Shown: positions 1-7,642 of the stretch, in pieces
How positions within the stretch are numbered: position 1 is the stretch's first letter
How the letters are laid out: the number at the start of each line of letters is the position of its first letter
NCBI GenBank assembly: GCA_964610745.1
Contig: CAZSYL010000012.1
Span: forward strand, 13,480-77,479
Direction: 5' to 3'
Origin: SHLQ01 sp964610745
GTDB taxonomy: Bacteria; Actinomycetota; Acidimicrobiia; Acidimicrobiales; SHLQ01
Length of the DNA stretch: 64,000 nucleotides
The notes under the pieces: model-generated
The model's input: only the letters and a program-made list of their open reading frames with translations
Told to the model about the DNA's origin: nothing
Database searches by the model: none
Program-made: the position numbers and the translations under genes

Positions 1-2
1 CG

Positions 3-488
3 CGAAGCCAGATCGAACGGGTTCGGCTCCTCGGCCCGCTCCGCAAGGCAAACCAGGTCGAGATCTCACGGACGGACGAATTTCAGCTCGGGATCGACGC
101 GCCGGTTCGTCGCTCGGGGAACGTCCGTGGCTCAGCTCCGGTTACCTTGAAGGGCCCAAAGGGCACAGTGAAGCTGAAAGAAGGGCTCATTTCAGCAAAG
201 CGCCACATCCACATGCATCCCGACGATGCCAAGGCGTTCTCCGTATCCGATGGAGACGAGGTCGCGGTCACCATTTCAGGTGGTGAGCGAGACCTTGTCT
301 TTGGCGACGTCACCATTCGGGTGCACGAGAACTTCTCGCTCGAAATGCACATCGACACCGATGAGGCAAACGCCGCTGAAATCGGGACGATCGCCGAAGC
401 GAGGTTGAGCCCGGTCGACGTCGACGATCACGAGTACGACGTCTATACCGCAATGGCAGCAACAGCGAAGCTCACCACGTTGAGTTAG
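3..488 (+). CDS. pduL: PduL-type phosphate propanoyl/acyltransferase, 5'-truncated
   Basis: This is the C-terminal part of a phosphotransacylase of the PduL family, which interconverts acyl-CoA and acyl phosphate and feeds ATP production by acetate kinase. The frame is open from the first complete codon at base 3, so the gene begins outside the window. The visible 161 residues contain GPLRKANQVEISRTDEF, the GPKGTV turn, and the signature KRHIHMHPDDA, whose histidines bind Zn in characterised PduL proteins. An internal TTG at 147 is not the start, because conserved PduL sequence lies upstream of it. There are no microcompartment genes nearby, so a housekeeping acetyl-phosphate role is more likely than propanediol use. 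The stop lies 3 bases from the end of the convergent DUF3179 gene. Confidence 0.88.
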   Translation, partial: RSQIERVRLLGPLRKANQVEISRTDEFQLGIDAPVRRSGNVRGSAPVTLKGPKGTVKLKEGLISAKRHIHMHPDDAKAFSVSDGDEVAVTISGGERDLVFGDVTIRVHENFSLEMHIDTDEANAAEIGTIAEARLSPVDVDDHEYDVYTAMAATAKLTTLS

Positions 489-491
489 TTC

Positions 492-1559
492 CTAGGACGT
501 GCTCAGTTCGATGTCGGGGAACGCCGTCAGCGCCGCAAACCAGAATGAGCTACGTGTCGGTATCGGTTCTCCATCGACCGTGACGACAGCGCCAAGACCA
601 TCGGTGGTGACTGCGACCTCTACCCCACCGACCTCATCGACGAAGCTACGAGCGGGAGCCGGATCCCATGCGACCGTCTCGCCGTCGATGGTCGCGTACA
701 CAACCGGAGCCGACGAGGCGAGGCGTTCATCGGCGAGCGTGTCGGTCCTCAGTGGAAATGGGGTACGCCCGCCATCGAGCACACCGGCATAACCCTCGAA
801 GGAGTCGCCGTAGGCGCGACCCGCGGGGCGTTCCATAACGACGGTGTCCGGGAACTGTTCAACCCAACTATCCAACGTTGTTGTCTGCGACGGCAACGCA
901 ACCAAGCGTGACTCGTTGAGTTCTCCAACCACGGCCGAACCAGCAACCTGCCACCAGTAGGAGCCAGTTTCGCGGTCGACCATAACCATGTCGTTGTCGA
1001 GTAGGGCGCTCGTGTTCGAGAAGCTGAGCTCAACACCACCGAGCACCCGGTCATAGACCACGCCGCTTCCGCAGAGCGGACAGTAACTGATCAGCACTGG
1101 TTGCCCACCGAGCTCATCGTTCACGATCTCGTGACTGTTCAGAATGCGAACAGGGTATGCCCACGCTCCGCCTTCGGGGTCGACGTAGCCGAGCACAACA
1201 TCGTCACCGGTCAGCCAATCGGCTTCGGCAACGGTTTGGTAGTCGGGAGTGTCGATCGGCGCGATCGCGTCGAATAGGCGAAGAACGTCGGCATCGCTGG
1301 CCTCGGCCAGTGTGAACGAACCACCATCGAAGGTGTCAAAGACGATGTCCGCGAGTTCGACCGATGCCAGCGTTCGATCGACGAACGGTGTTTCGCTTGG
1401 AGCAGTGAGTTCCAGCGGGCGCGTAGCCCCGGTGTTCGAACCGGTCGCCGAACGATCGACAACGGTGTCCGCCCCGCACGCAGCGAGAAATAACGCCGAG
1501 AGAAGGACAAGGAATCCGAACCGGCTGCTGGGTCGGCCAAGCACGCGACTAATAGGCAT
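492..1559 (-). CDS. DUF3179 domain lipoprotein
   Basis: Predicted 355-residue exported lipoprotein with a DUF3179 domain; the biochemical role of the family is unknown. The chosen ATG at 1559 gives a short basic N-terminus, a hydrophobic stretch and the lipobox LFLAAC, so it should be anchored on the outer face of the membrane. An upstream in-frame start near 1766 would destroy this signal and overlap the DUF1499 gene. The DUF3179 signature is clear in the middle: ILNSHEIVND, SYCPLCGSGVVYDR with a CxxC pair, then NDMVMVDRETGSYWWQ. The gene is convergent with pduL, leaving 3 bases between them, so no separate terminator fits there. Identity as DUF3179 is firm; function is not known. Confidence 0.88.
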   Translation of the reverse strand: MPISRVLGRPSSRFGFLVLLSALFLAACGADTVVDRSATGSNTGATRPLELTAPSETPFVDRTLASVELADIVFDTFDGGSFTLAEASDADVLRLFDAIAPIDTPDYQTVAEADWLTGDDVVLGYVDPEGGAWAYPVRILNSHEIVNDELGGQPVLISYCPLCGSGVVYDRVLGGVELSFSNTSALLDNDMVMVDRETGSYWWQVAGSAVVGELNESRLVALPSQTTTLDSWVEQFPDTVVMERPAGRAYGDSFEGYAGVLDGGRTPFPLRTDTLADERLASSAPVVYATIDGETVAWDPAPARSFVDEVGGVEVAVTTDGLGAVVTVDGEPIPTRSSFWFAALTAFPDIELSTS

Positions 1560-1660
1560 ACCGCTCCCAACCACGCCAGCAGCGAGAATCTTCCGAGCCT
1601 TGAAACTTTCCGATACGTTGCACCCATGACGTAAAGCCCTGCCCCTCCTCACCAAACTGT

Positions 1661-1984
1661 GTGTCCACCCAGGCCGACCCGAGTGACGCCAAGCATCACA
1701 TGGCTCCAGTGGCCTACAGCGGCGATCCCGCCATGGTGATATCCGCGATCGCAGACACGATCTCAAGCAACGGTGGCAAGGTCGTCACCTCGACCGATAC
1801 CACCGTCGAAGCCTTGTTCGTCACGGGGCTTTTCAAGTTCAAAGACGACGTCAGCTTCGAGCTCGATGAGGAGGCAAAGCTCATCCACTTCCGCAGCGCG
1901 TCGCGGGTCGGCCACAGCGACCTAGGTGCGAATCGCAAGCGAATGGACATGCTGATGCCCAAGGTTCTTTCCCGACTGGGCTGA
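1661..1984 (+). CDS. DUF1499 family protein
   Basis: A 107-residue protein starting with GTG at 1661. It has the DUF1499 core: an N-terminal strand-helix segment (AMVISAIADTISSNG), a central beta region, and the family C-terminal motif RSASRVGHSDLGANRKRM. Proteins of this family are small and uncharacterised. No signal peptide or membrane segment is visible. It is transcribed divergently from the DUF3179 gene, with about 100 bases between the starts, and runs towards the HAD phosphatase on the other strand. No in-frame start was found further upstream before the shared promoter region. Confidence 0.8.
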   Translation: MSTQADPSDAKHHMAPVAYSGDPAMVISAIADTISSNGGKVVTSTDTTVEALFVTGLFKFKDDVSFELDEEAKLIHFRSASRVGHSDLGANRKRMDMLMPKVLSRLG

Positions 1985-2011
1985 GGTACTTCGGCGAGCG
2001 CTGCGTTAGTT

Positions 2012-2680
2012 TCAGCGAGACAGCCGACTACCGAGAAGAAGTTCCAACTCCGCAACGCTGGCCACGAGATGGTCAGCGCCCGCGCTCTTCAACGCGTCTA
2101 TCCCGGGCTCACGCATGTGGCCGCCAGCGGTCAACCCAACCGAGGTCATCCCGGCGGCCTTTGCGGCAGCGATGCCATGCGGGCTGTCCTCGACCACGAT
2201 GCAGTCGGCGGGGTCAAACTTCATCTCCGCAGCAGCGTGCAGGAACAGATCGGGAGCGGGCTTTCCGTTCTCGACGAACTTCGACGAGAAGATCGCATCG
2301 GGACGAAAAGCCCGATCGAGTCCCGTAATCCCCAGCGAGAGCGCAATACGTTCGGGCGTACCGCTCGACGCCACGCAGCGGGTGATGTCGCTGCGATCAA
2401 GAAACTCGCCCATACCGGCGACCTCGCGCAGCTCGGCTGGGAACTTCGCAACCGCCGCCTCTTCCAACCGGACTTGTAACCCCTCGGGCATGGGCTCGCC
2501 GAAGCGTTCCTCCAACAGAGCCATCATGTCGGGATAGCTCAGCCCGACGCACGTACTCGCTATCTCATCTTCGGTCATCGAGAACCCGGCATTGGCCAAG
2601 ACTTCGACCTCAGCGAGAACCGCGAGGTATTCGCTGTCGACCAACACCCCATCGCAGTCAAAGATCAGCAGCTGTTGCAC
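2012..2680 (-). CDS. HAD family phosphatase (beta-phosphoglucomutase-like)
   Basis: A 222-residue soluble HAD hydrolase with GTG start at 2680. Motif I is FDCDGVLVDSE near the N-terminus, giving the nucleophile Asp and the acid/base Asp. Motif II is the Ser/Thr of CVASSGTPERI, motif III the Lys of ENGKPAPDLF, and motif IV VVEDSPHGIAAAKAAG. The helical cap between motifs I and II is of the type seen in subfamily IA enzymes such as beta-phosphoglucomutase and phosphoglycolate phosphatase. The substrate, probably a sugar or small organic phosphate, cannot be read from the sequence. It lies 26 bases downstream of the patatin-like gene on the same strand and is probably co-transcribed with it. Confidence 0.85.
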   Translation of the reverse strand: MQQLLIFDCDGVLVDSEYLAVLAEVEVLANAGFSMTEDEIASTCVGLSYPDMMALLEERFGEPMPEGLQVRLEEAAVAKFPAELREVAGMGEFLDRSDITRCVASSGTPERIALSLGITGLDRAFRPDAIFSSKFVENGKPAPDLFLHAAAEMKFDPADCIVVEDSPHGIAAAKAAGMTSVGLTAGGHMREPGIDALKSAGADHLVASVAELELLLGSRLSR

Positions 2681-2706
2681 GTCTGCAAACCTAGACGAAC
2701 GTGAAC

Positions 2707-3516
2707 CTAGACAAACAAGCGCTCGGCCGCGCGTGTCCCGGCCTCGCGAAAGAAGTCTCGGTCGCGCCTGTTCGCGTGTTCATCCTCGCTCGGCATGATC
2801 ACGATGGCGTCTCGGCCAGCGGTCTTCCATGGTCGCAACTCTTCGATCAATTGCGAGCGATGGAACTTGCTGACCAGGCTTCCGCCCGATGCAGGAATCA
2901 TCGGCGAGATCACCACGACCAGCGGACATTGTTCAGGATCGAGCAGGTCGACGTTGTTCGCGGAGTGGACCGCTCCGTCGATGTGCTTGCGTCCCGCGAT
3001 CTCGATCGGTCCGTTCTTGAACGGAATCGCCGCCGAGGCGCGGATCATCGAAGCAGCATCATTGAGGTTGTCTGCGAGGTTGTACTCATGGCGGGTGCCC
3101 CAGGTGTGTTCGACGGCAACCACGCTCGCTCCCGGATGGTACGGCGGTTCCGGCACGTCATAGAGCGCTTGGTCACGTTCCGATGGAGCGAGCAAGGCCA
3201 CCGCTCGACCGCCCAGCAACCGGAGCTCGCGGACGAGGCGTGTTCCGGCCGTCGCCGAGAACTCCTCAAGGTTTCCCAGCGAGGCCAGAGACTTCGCGAC
3301 TTTTGAATGCTCATCGTCGCGTATATCCGTTTCGGACAGTGGCTTGGTTCGAGCGGCCACAAAGGCTCCAGCGGATGTACCGACGATACGTTTCGCCGAG
3401 CCGGGTAACCACCCGGTTCGGTCGACGATCACATCTAGCGCAGCATCGATAAAGGGGCCGCCGGTTGGCCCTCCCGCGCCCACAGCCAGACCAATGTCCT
3501 GCAATTGCTCGTCCAC
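2707..3516 (-). CDS. patatin-like phospholipase family protein
   Basis: A 269-residue patatin-fold acyl hydrolase, GTG start at 3516. The three diagnostic elements are present in order: a glycine-rich oxyanion motif (GAGGPTGG, residues about 14-21), the nucleophile elbow GTSAG (about 47-51) and the DG of the catalytic dyad in HIDGAVHS. Family members cleave acyl esters of lipids; the substrate here is unknown. There is no signal peptide, so the enzyme is probably cytoplasmic or peripherally attached to the membrane. It heads a two-gene minus-strand unit with the HAD phosphatase. Upstream is the 200-base non-coding stretch with DnaA-box-like motifs. Confidence 0.85.
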   Translation of the reverse strand: MDEQLQDIGLAVGAGGPTGGPFIDAALDVIVDRTGWLPGSAKRIVGTSAGAFVAARTKPLSETDIRDDEHSKVAKSLASLGNLEEFSATAGTRLVRELRLLGGRAVALLAPSERDQALYDVPEPPYHPGASVVAVEHTWGTRHEYNLADNLNDAASMIRASAAIPFKNGPIEIAGRKHIDGAVHSANNVDLLDPEQCPLVVVISPMIPASGGSLVSKFHRSQLIEELRPWKTAGRDAIVIMPSEDEHANRRDRDFFREAGTRAAERLFV

Positions 3517-3562
3517 TGTTTCTTTCTAGCGCCCGATTGGCTCACGACCGCTGATGGAGGGG

Positions 3563-3645
3563 TCATCCACAACATCGCGGTGATCATTCACAGGAAAATC
3601 AACACACTTTGGGCGAAATCCACAACGTCATCCACTTGTTCCACA
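3563..3645. promoter_or_regulatory. cluster of five DnaA-box-like motifs in intergenic region
   Basis: The 199 bases between the divergent patatin-like gene and the small ORF at 3716 carry no credible gene. They hold five copies of a sequence close to the DnaA box (consensus TTATNCACA, or TTGTCCACA in high-GC actinobacteria): TCATCCACA at 3563, TCATTCACA at 3584, AAATCCACA at 3616, TCATCCACT at 3628 and TGTTCCACA at 3637. All are in the same orientation. No dnaA, dnaN, rpmH or parAB gene is in the window, so this is not shown to be the origin. It could be a DnaA-binding titration or regulatory site, or a chance cluster. Confidence 0.3.
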
Positions 3646-3715
3646 CAAGCCTCAGTCGGCACACTGTCATCACGAACAACACAAACAACAGGCTCTTTCC
3701 ACGAAGGGAACCACC

Positions 3716-3904
3716 ATGGCTGCATTTTCAATCGAACTGGCGAACCAACGAGTTGAAGAAGTATCTGGTGTCGACGCGTACCAGCAGGAGGGTCCGCTCA
3801 CCACGTTCTTTGCCGTGGAGAGCCAACGGTTGGTTATCGATTCGTGGTCGACACGCGTCGCGTCATTTCGGACCTCGGACATTGTGACGGTACGTCGCAC
3901 ATAA
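3716..3904 (+). CDS. small hypothetical protein, 62 residues
   Basis: A 62-residue ORF with ATG at 3716 preceded by AAGGGA six bases upstream, a reasonable ribosome-binding site. I recognise no family. The product is mixed in composition, with no membrane segment, no cysteines and no signal peptide, and ends in a short basic tail (TVRRT). It lies between the DnaA-box-like cluster and yqgE, 70 bases upstream of the latter. The ribosome-binding site and the absence of any alternative gene favour a real small protein, but conservation is needed to be sure. Confidence 0.45.
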   Translation: MAAFSIELANQRVEEVSGVDAYQQEGPLTTFFAVESQRLVIDSWSTRVASFRTSDIVTVRRT

Positions 3905-3974
3905 AGAAGTGCTTTGACCGCGCGCCGAAATCGCGCCGGAAGTTCGCGGCGCCCAATACGACGAAGCGAAAATC

Positions 3975-4532
3975 ATGTGGCAAGACTGGGGCATGCTCGG
4001 TTCTGGAATGCTTCTCGTCGCTACCCCAGGTATGCACGATCTGACATTTGATCGCACCGTCATTTTTCTCCTCGAACACGACGAGTCCAGCTCGATGGGT
4101 TTAGTTCTGAACCGCCCGAGCGAAATGTTGGTCAGCGATGCCATTCCCCAGCTAGGGACGCTCGCTCGCCCCGAACGCCTCTATCTCGGTGGGCCCGTAG
4201 ATCAGGAAACAGCTCTTGTTTTAGCCGAGCCGGTCGATCCTGCTGCCCCCGACATGTACTTCATGCATCAGGGCATTGGCCTGCTCGACCTGGGAGTCGA
4301 CCAGAGCCTGACCGCACAGCTGGAGCGAGCGCGTGCATTCAGCGGATACGCCGGCTGGGGGCCTCGCCAACTCGAAGCTGAGTTGCGTAGTGGCGCCTGG
4401 ATTCTGGCCCATTGCGAACCATCTGATCTATGGGATCACGACCATCAACGGCTTTGGGCGCGGGTCATGGCCCGTCAAGGAAACATGGGCCCGTTCCTCA
4501 AGGCCTACCCCGGACAGCCCTGGCTGAATTAG
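3975..4532 (+). CDS. yqgE: YqgE/AlgH family protein (UPF0301)
   Basis: A 185-residue cytoplasmic protein of the YqgE/AlgH family, whose molecular function is unresolved. Family landmarks are GMLLVATPGM near the N-terminus, FDRTVIFLLEHDE, GLVLNRP and the C-terminal GYAGWGPRQLEAEL. A start at the ATG at 3993 would also keep the whole domain; the upstream ATG is used because it extends the frame without conflict. The last codons and the stop lie inside the first unit of the 20-bp tandem repeat that continues into the assembly gap, so the C-terminal sequence QPWLN is repeat-derived and its exact end is as reliable as the assembly there. Confidence 0.88.
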   Translation: MWQDWGMLGSGMLLVATPGMHDLTFDRTVIFLLEHDESSSMGLVLNRPSEMLVSDAIPQLGTLARPERLYLGGPVDQETALVLAEPVDPAAPDMYFMHQGIGLLDLGVDQSLTAQLERARAFSGYAGWGPRQLEAELRSGAWILAHCEPSDLWDHDHQRLWARVMARQGNMGPFLKAYPGQPWLN

Positions 4533-4689
4533 CACAGCCCTGGCTGAATNNNNNNNNNNNNNNNNNNNNNNNNNNNNNNNNNNNNNNNNNNNNNNNNNNN
4601 NNNNNNNNNNNNNNNNNNNNNNNNNNNNNNNNNNNNNNNNNNNNNNNNNAGCACAGCCCTGGCTGAATGAGCACAGCCCTGACTAGCTG
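4510..4689. repeat. 20-bp tandem repeat between convergent genes, interrupted by gap
   Basis: At least four head-to-tail copies of a 20-bp unit containing CACAGCCCTGGCTGAAT are visible: two before the N run (4510-4549) and two after it (4650-4689), the last one diverged. Each unit contains a short inverted repeat, CAGCC-CT-GGCTG. The array overlaps the stop codon of yqgE at one end and the stop codon of the oxygenase gene at the other. The copy number is unknown because the gap sits inside it. It may act as a bidirectional transcription stop or simply be an unstable minisatellite. Confidence 0.85.
4550..4649. other. assembly gap, 100 N
   Basis: A run of exactly 100 N, the usual placeholder for a gap of unknown size. 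The 20-bp repeat phase on both sides is compatible with a true gap of 20k+1 bases (1, 21, 41 and so on), so the real array may be much shorter or longer than drawn. Confidence 0.97.
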
Positions 4690-5654
4690 AGCAGATTGAT
4701 TTCCCAGAGAACCTTTTCGAGGGCACTCGCTGCACTGACACTCGAATAGGCAAGCGGATGCTCGTTGGTCACACAACTCGGCACGGGGTTCAAAATGGTC
4801 CACGGCGTGGGATGGCAGAACTGCACGACGCTCAGACGCTCGCCAGGATCATCGGGGTCTCCGACCACTCTGTGACGCCCCGGCAGAATGACCCCGTTCG
4901 TTAACCGCTCGAGCATAAGTCCGGTGTTGATCACCATATGTCCCGCCGGTGGGATTGCATCGACCCAGCCCTCGGGAACGGCGACCTGGAGGCCCTTCTT
5001 CGTGGCTCGCGGAAGGGCGGTAATGAGATTGATGTCGTCGTGGGCACCTGCCCATACATGTTCGGCGCTCGGCGCCTGGTCCATTGGCGGGTAGCGAATT
5101 GCACGGGTCAATGTCGGTCCGTCGGTAAGCATCTCCTCAAAGAAGTCTTCCCGGCAACCAATACCCAGGGCAATGATGCGGAGGAATCTTCGCTGAACAT
5201 CAGCGACCCGCTCGTGAAATTCGAGCAAGAGTGAGCCAATCCCAGGGACCGTCTCCTCCGGAAGAACAGGATCGTGGTAGTGCCCGTGCCGTAGCGGATG
5301 ATTCTCCGGCAACGGAGCACGCCAGTTGAGCATTTCCTTCCAGTCAGCAACATCGGATGACGCCGCGGTCTCAACGAGCAGCCCGGTGTAGCCGGTTTGT
5401 CCATGGCTCTCGGGCCGGCGGTACTTCGTTTTCTCTTCGAGCTCGGATGAAAAGAACTGCCCGAGCATGCCGTACGCCTCGTCGAGGAAGCTCTCGCCAA
5501 GGTCGTGGGCGGTATAGACAAACCCGCTTTGAAGGCTCCGCATGACCCCATCTACAACGGCTGCGCGCTGGCGCTCATCACCGGTCTCAAAGGCCAGCAG
5601 GTCAACGTCGAGGATGGCGTTCGCAGTCGTGTCTGCGTCGGTGGTCTCGGTCAT
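4683..5654 (-). CDS. 2-oxoglutarate/Fe(II) oxygenase, isopenicillin N synthase-like
   Basis: A 323-residue non-haem iron oxygenase. The ATG at 5654 is chosen; extending further upstream would run into the divergent gene at 5691. The N-terminal DIOX_N-like half contains GFVYTAHDLGESF. The C-terminal jelly roll carries the iron ligands H205 and D207 (AHDDIN) and H261 (PGRHRVVG), and the cosubstrate-binding pair R273-x-S275 (ERLSVVQF). This matches the IPNS/2-oxoglutarate dioxygenase superfamily; the substrate is unknown. There are no peptide synthetase genes nearby, so an antibiotic role is not suggested. The final codon region overlaps the last unit of the 20-bp repeat. It is divergent from the saccharopine dehydrogenase-like gene, with 36 bases between starts. 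Confidence 0.85.
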   Translation of the reverse strand: MTETTDADTTANAILDVDLLAFETGDERQRAAVVDGVMRSLQSGFVYTAHDLGESFLDEAYGMLGQFFSSELEEKTKYRRPESHGQTGYTGLLVETAASSDVADWKEMLNWRAPLPENHPLRHGHYHDPVLPEETVPGIGSLLLEFHERVADVQRRFLRIIALGIGCREDFFEEMLTDGPTLTRAIRYPPMDQAPSAEHVWAGAHDDINLITALPRATKKGLQVAVPEGWVDAIPPAGHMVINTGLMLERLTNGVILPGRHRVVGDPDDPGERLSVVQFCHPTPWTILNPVPSCVTNEHPLAYSSVSAASALEKVLWEINLLS

Positions 5655-5690
5655 GGAAACAAACGATACCCCGGTGTCTAGACTCTGCCC

Positions 5691-6935
5691 ATGGACACGG
5701 GCATCGACCGCCAGTACGACATCGTTGTATTTGGCGCTACTAGTTTTGTCGGGCGTATTTTGTGCGCATACCTCAAGGAGCGCCATGGCAGCTCCGGAGA
5801 TCGGAGTTCCGATGGCGTGTCCTGGGCAATCGCTGGACGTAACCGCCAGAAGCTCGACGCGCTCGCCGCCGACCTCGACCTGGCCGTCGATGTGATCGTT
5901 GCCGATGCTGCCGACATCGATGCCCTTGCCTCGCTCGCTCGATCCACCCGCGTCGTCATCTCGACCGTCGGTCCGTACTCGCTGTACGGCTCCGAGCTTG
6001 TCGAGGCAGCAGCGATTGCCGGCACCGACTACTGCGACCTGACCGGTGAGCCGCACTGGATGCAGCAGATGATCGACGCCCACGAGAAGACCGCCACAAG
6101 CACCGGTGCCCGAATCGTCCACGCCTGCGGTTTCGATTCGATCCCGTCGGACCTTGGCGTCTGGTACACCCAGCAACAGGCCCAGGAGATTCTCGGTGAG
6201 CATTGCAACCAGATCTCCATGCGGGTCAAAGCAATCAAGGGTGGTGCGAGCGGCGGAACGATAGCGTCCATGCTCACCACCATCGAGCAGGCCAAGGCCG
6301 ACCCCGAGATCAGACGCACGCTTACAAATCCGTATGCGCTCGCGCCGATCGGCATGCGCGCCGGTGTTCGACAGAACAATGTCAACGTGCCGATGCGCGA
6401 TGAGGCATCAAAGCGTTGGGTGGCACCCTTCATAATGGCGTCGGTCAATACCCGCGTGGTGCACAGAAGCCACGCGTTGATGGGTCGCCCATGGGGAGCC
6501 GACTTCCTCTACGACGAAGCTGTGTTGGCAGGCCATGGTATCGGTGGCGCCCTCCGCGCCGGAGGAACCTCGATCGGCCTCGGAGGAGCCTTGGCGGCAC
6601 TGAGCGTCGCTCCGGTTCGAGGACTCCTCGCCGACAAGGTTCTGCCGAAACCGGGCGAAGGCCCATCACCTGAACAACAAGCCGCTGGCTTCTTTGATCT
6701 GCGCTTCTACGGTACGACCAGCTCCGGTGCGGACATCATCACCAAAGTCACGGGCGACCGTGACCCCGGGTATGGCTCGACGGCCAAGATGCTGGGCGAG
6801 ACAGCGTATTGTCTCCTGCAACGAGATCCTGCAGACACGCCGGGCGGCTTTTGGACTCCGTCGACGGCGCTCGGCCAACCGCTGGTCGATCAGCTCGAGG
6901 CATTCGCCGGCCTCACCTTTTCTCTCGTCGGCTAA
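5691..6935 (+). CDS. saccharopine dehydrogenase-like NAD(P)-binding oxidoreductase
   Basis: A 414-residue protein with an N-terminal Rossmann fold: YDIVVFGATSFVGRIL gives the dinucleotide-binding GxxxxxG, followed by IAGRNRQKLDAL. The motifs STVGPYSLYGSELVEA and DYCDLTGEPHWMQQMI, then ACGFDSIPSDLG, are typical of the family that includes actinobacterial trans-acting enoyl reductases and saccharopine-dehydrogenase-like proteins. In mycobacteria, relatives reduce lipid-linked enoyl groups; the substrate here is not evident. It shares a 36-base divergent promoter gap with the 2-oxoglutarate oxygenase and is followed at 50 bases by the AlkB-like gene. Confidence 0.85.
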   Translation: MDTGIDRQYDIVVFGATSFVGRILCAYLKERHGSSGDRSSDGVSWAIAGRNRQKLDALAADLDLAVDVIVADAADIDALASLARSTRVVISTVGPYSLYGSELVEAAAIAGTDYCDLTGEPHWMQQMIDAHEKTATSTGARIVHACGFDSIPSDLGVWYTQQQAQEILGEHCNQISMRVKAIKGGASGGTIASMLTTIEQAKADPEIRRTLTNPYALAPIGMRAGVRQNNVNVPMRDEASKRWVAPFIMASVNTRVVHRSHALMGRPWGADFLYDEAVLAGHGIGGALRAGGTSIGLGGALAALSVAPVRGLLADKVLPKPGEGPSPEQQAAGFFDLRFYGTTSSGADIITKVTGDRDPGYGSTAKMLGETAYCLLQRDPADTPGGFWTPSTALGQPLVDQLEAFAGLTFSLVG

Positions 6936-6985
6936 ACCCGCTTCGACGTCGAACACACGTTCGCAGAGCGTGCTATGGTGAAGTC

Positions 6986-7642
6986 ATGAGTGCGCTTCCC
7001 CTGACTCTTTTCGGCTACGGCGAACCCCGCGTCGCCTCCAATTTCTCGATTCGACGCACCATTCTCGATCCTTGCTGCTGGATCGACCACGCGACCGGCT
7101 TCCTCGAAGGTGCAGATCAGCTCTTGATCGATCTCGAGACCAAGATGGACTGGTTTCGCGGCAAACGTTTGATGTACGGGCAGTACCATGATGAGCCGCG
7201 GCGAACTGGAACTGAACCGAAGGCTGGCAAGACGCTGCCCACGGTTATCGAAACAATCCGTACTGCGCTGTCCACCCACTACGACCAGCCGTTCATGGGC
7301 CTGCACTGCAACCACTACGAAACGGGCGAGGACAGTGTCGCGTGGCACGCCGACCGCATTGGACGCACGGAGATCGACCCGCTGGTCGCCATAGTGAGCC
7401 TGGGAGGCCCGAGAACCTTCCGGATGCGCCCGCAAAGCGGTGGGCCTAGTCATGGCGTCCGTCTAGGGTCCGGCGATCTGCTCGTCATGGGTGGGGCCAC
7501 ACAGCATCACTGGGAACACGCGGTGCCAAAGACGGCACACGCTGCTCCTCGAATGAGTGTGACGATGCGAGCGTGTCGACGAAGCTCTACGCAGCGGCCT
7601 CGGTGGCAACCTCAGGACGAACTGCAGGGAGCCCTGCGTTAA
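6986..7642 (+). CDS. AlkB-like 2-oxoglutarate/Fe(II) dioxygenase
   Basis: A 218-residue AlkB-fold protein, likely to repair alkylated nucleic acid by oxidative dealkylation. The ATG at 6986 is used; an upstream start at 6809 lies inside the preceding gene. Iron ligands are H121 and D123 (WHADRIG) and H178 (WEHAVPK), and the 2-oxoglutarate arginine is in RMSVTMR (R189/R195). The N-terminal MYGQYHDEP loop and the GLHCNHYETGEDSVAW segment resemble the ALKBH2/3 type. Its 3' end overlaps the convergent YihY gene by 56 bases. No ada or adaptive-response regulator is adjacent. Confidence 0.87.
   Translation: MSALPLTLFGYGEPRVASNFSIRRTILDPCCWIDHATGFLEGADQLLIDLETKMDWFRGKRLMYGQYHDEPRRTGTEPKAGKTLPTVIETIRTALSTHYDQPFMGLHCNHYETGEDSVAWHADRIGRTEIDPLVAIVSLGGPRTFRMRPQSGGPSHGVRLGSGDLLVMGGATQHHWEHAVPKTAHAAPRMSVTMRACRRSSTQRPRWQPQDELQGALR

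Noticed and set aside
3563..3645. Chromosomal origin of replication
   Set aside because: No dnaA, dnaN, rpmH, parAB or gyr gene and no clear AT-rich unwinding element are present. I keep only the motif cluster.
4683..6203. A 506-residue version of the oxygenase with a long N-terminal extension
   Set aside because: The extension is antisense to the divergent saccharopine dehydrogenase-like gene and has no conserved sequence; the ATG at 5654 gives a normal-length enzyme.
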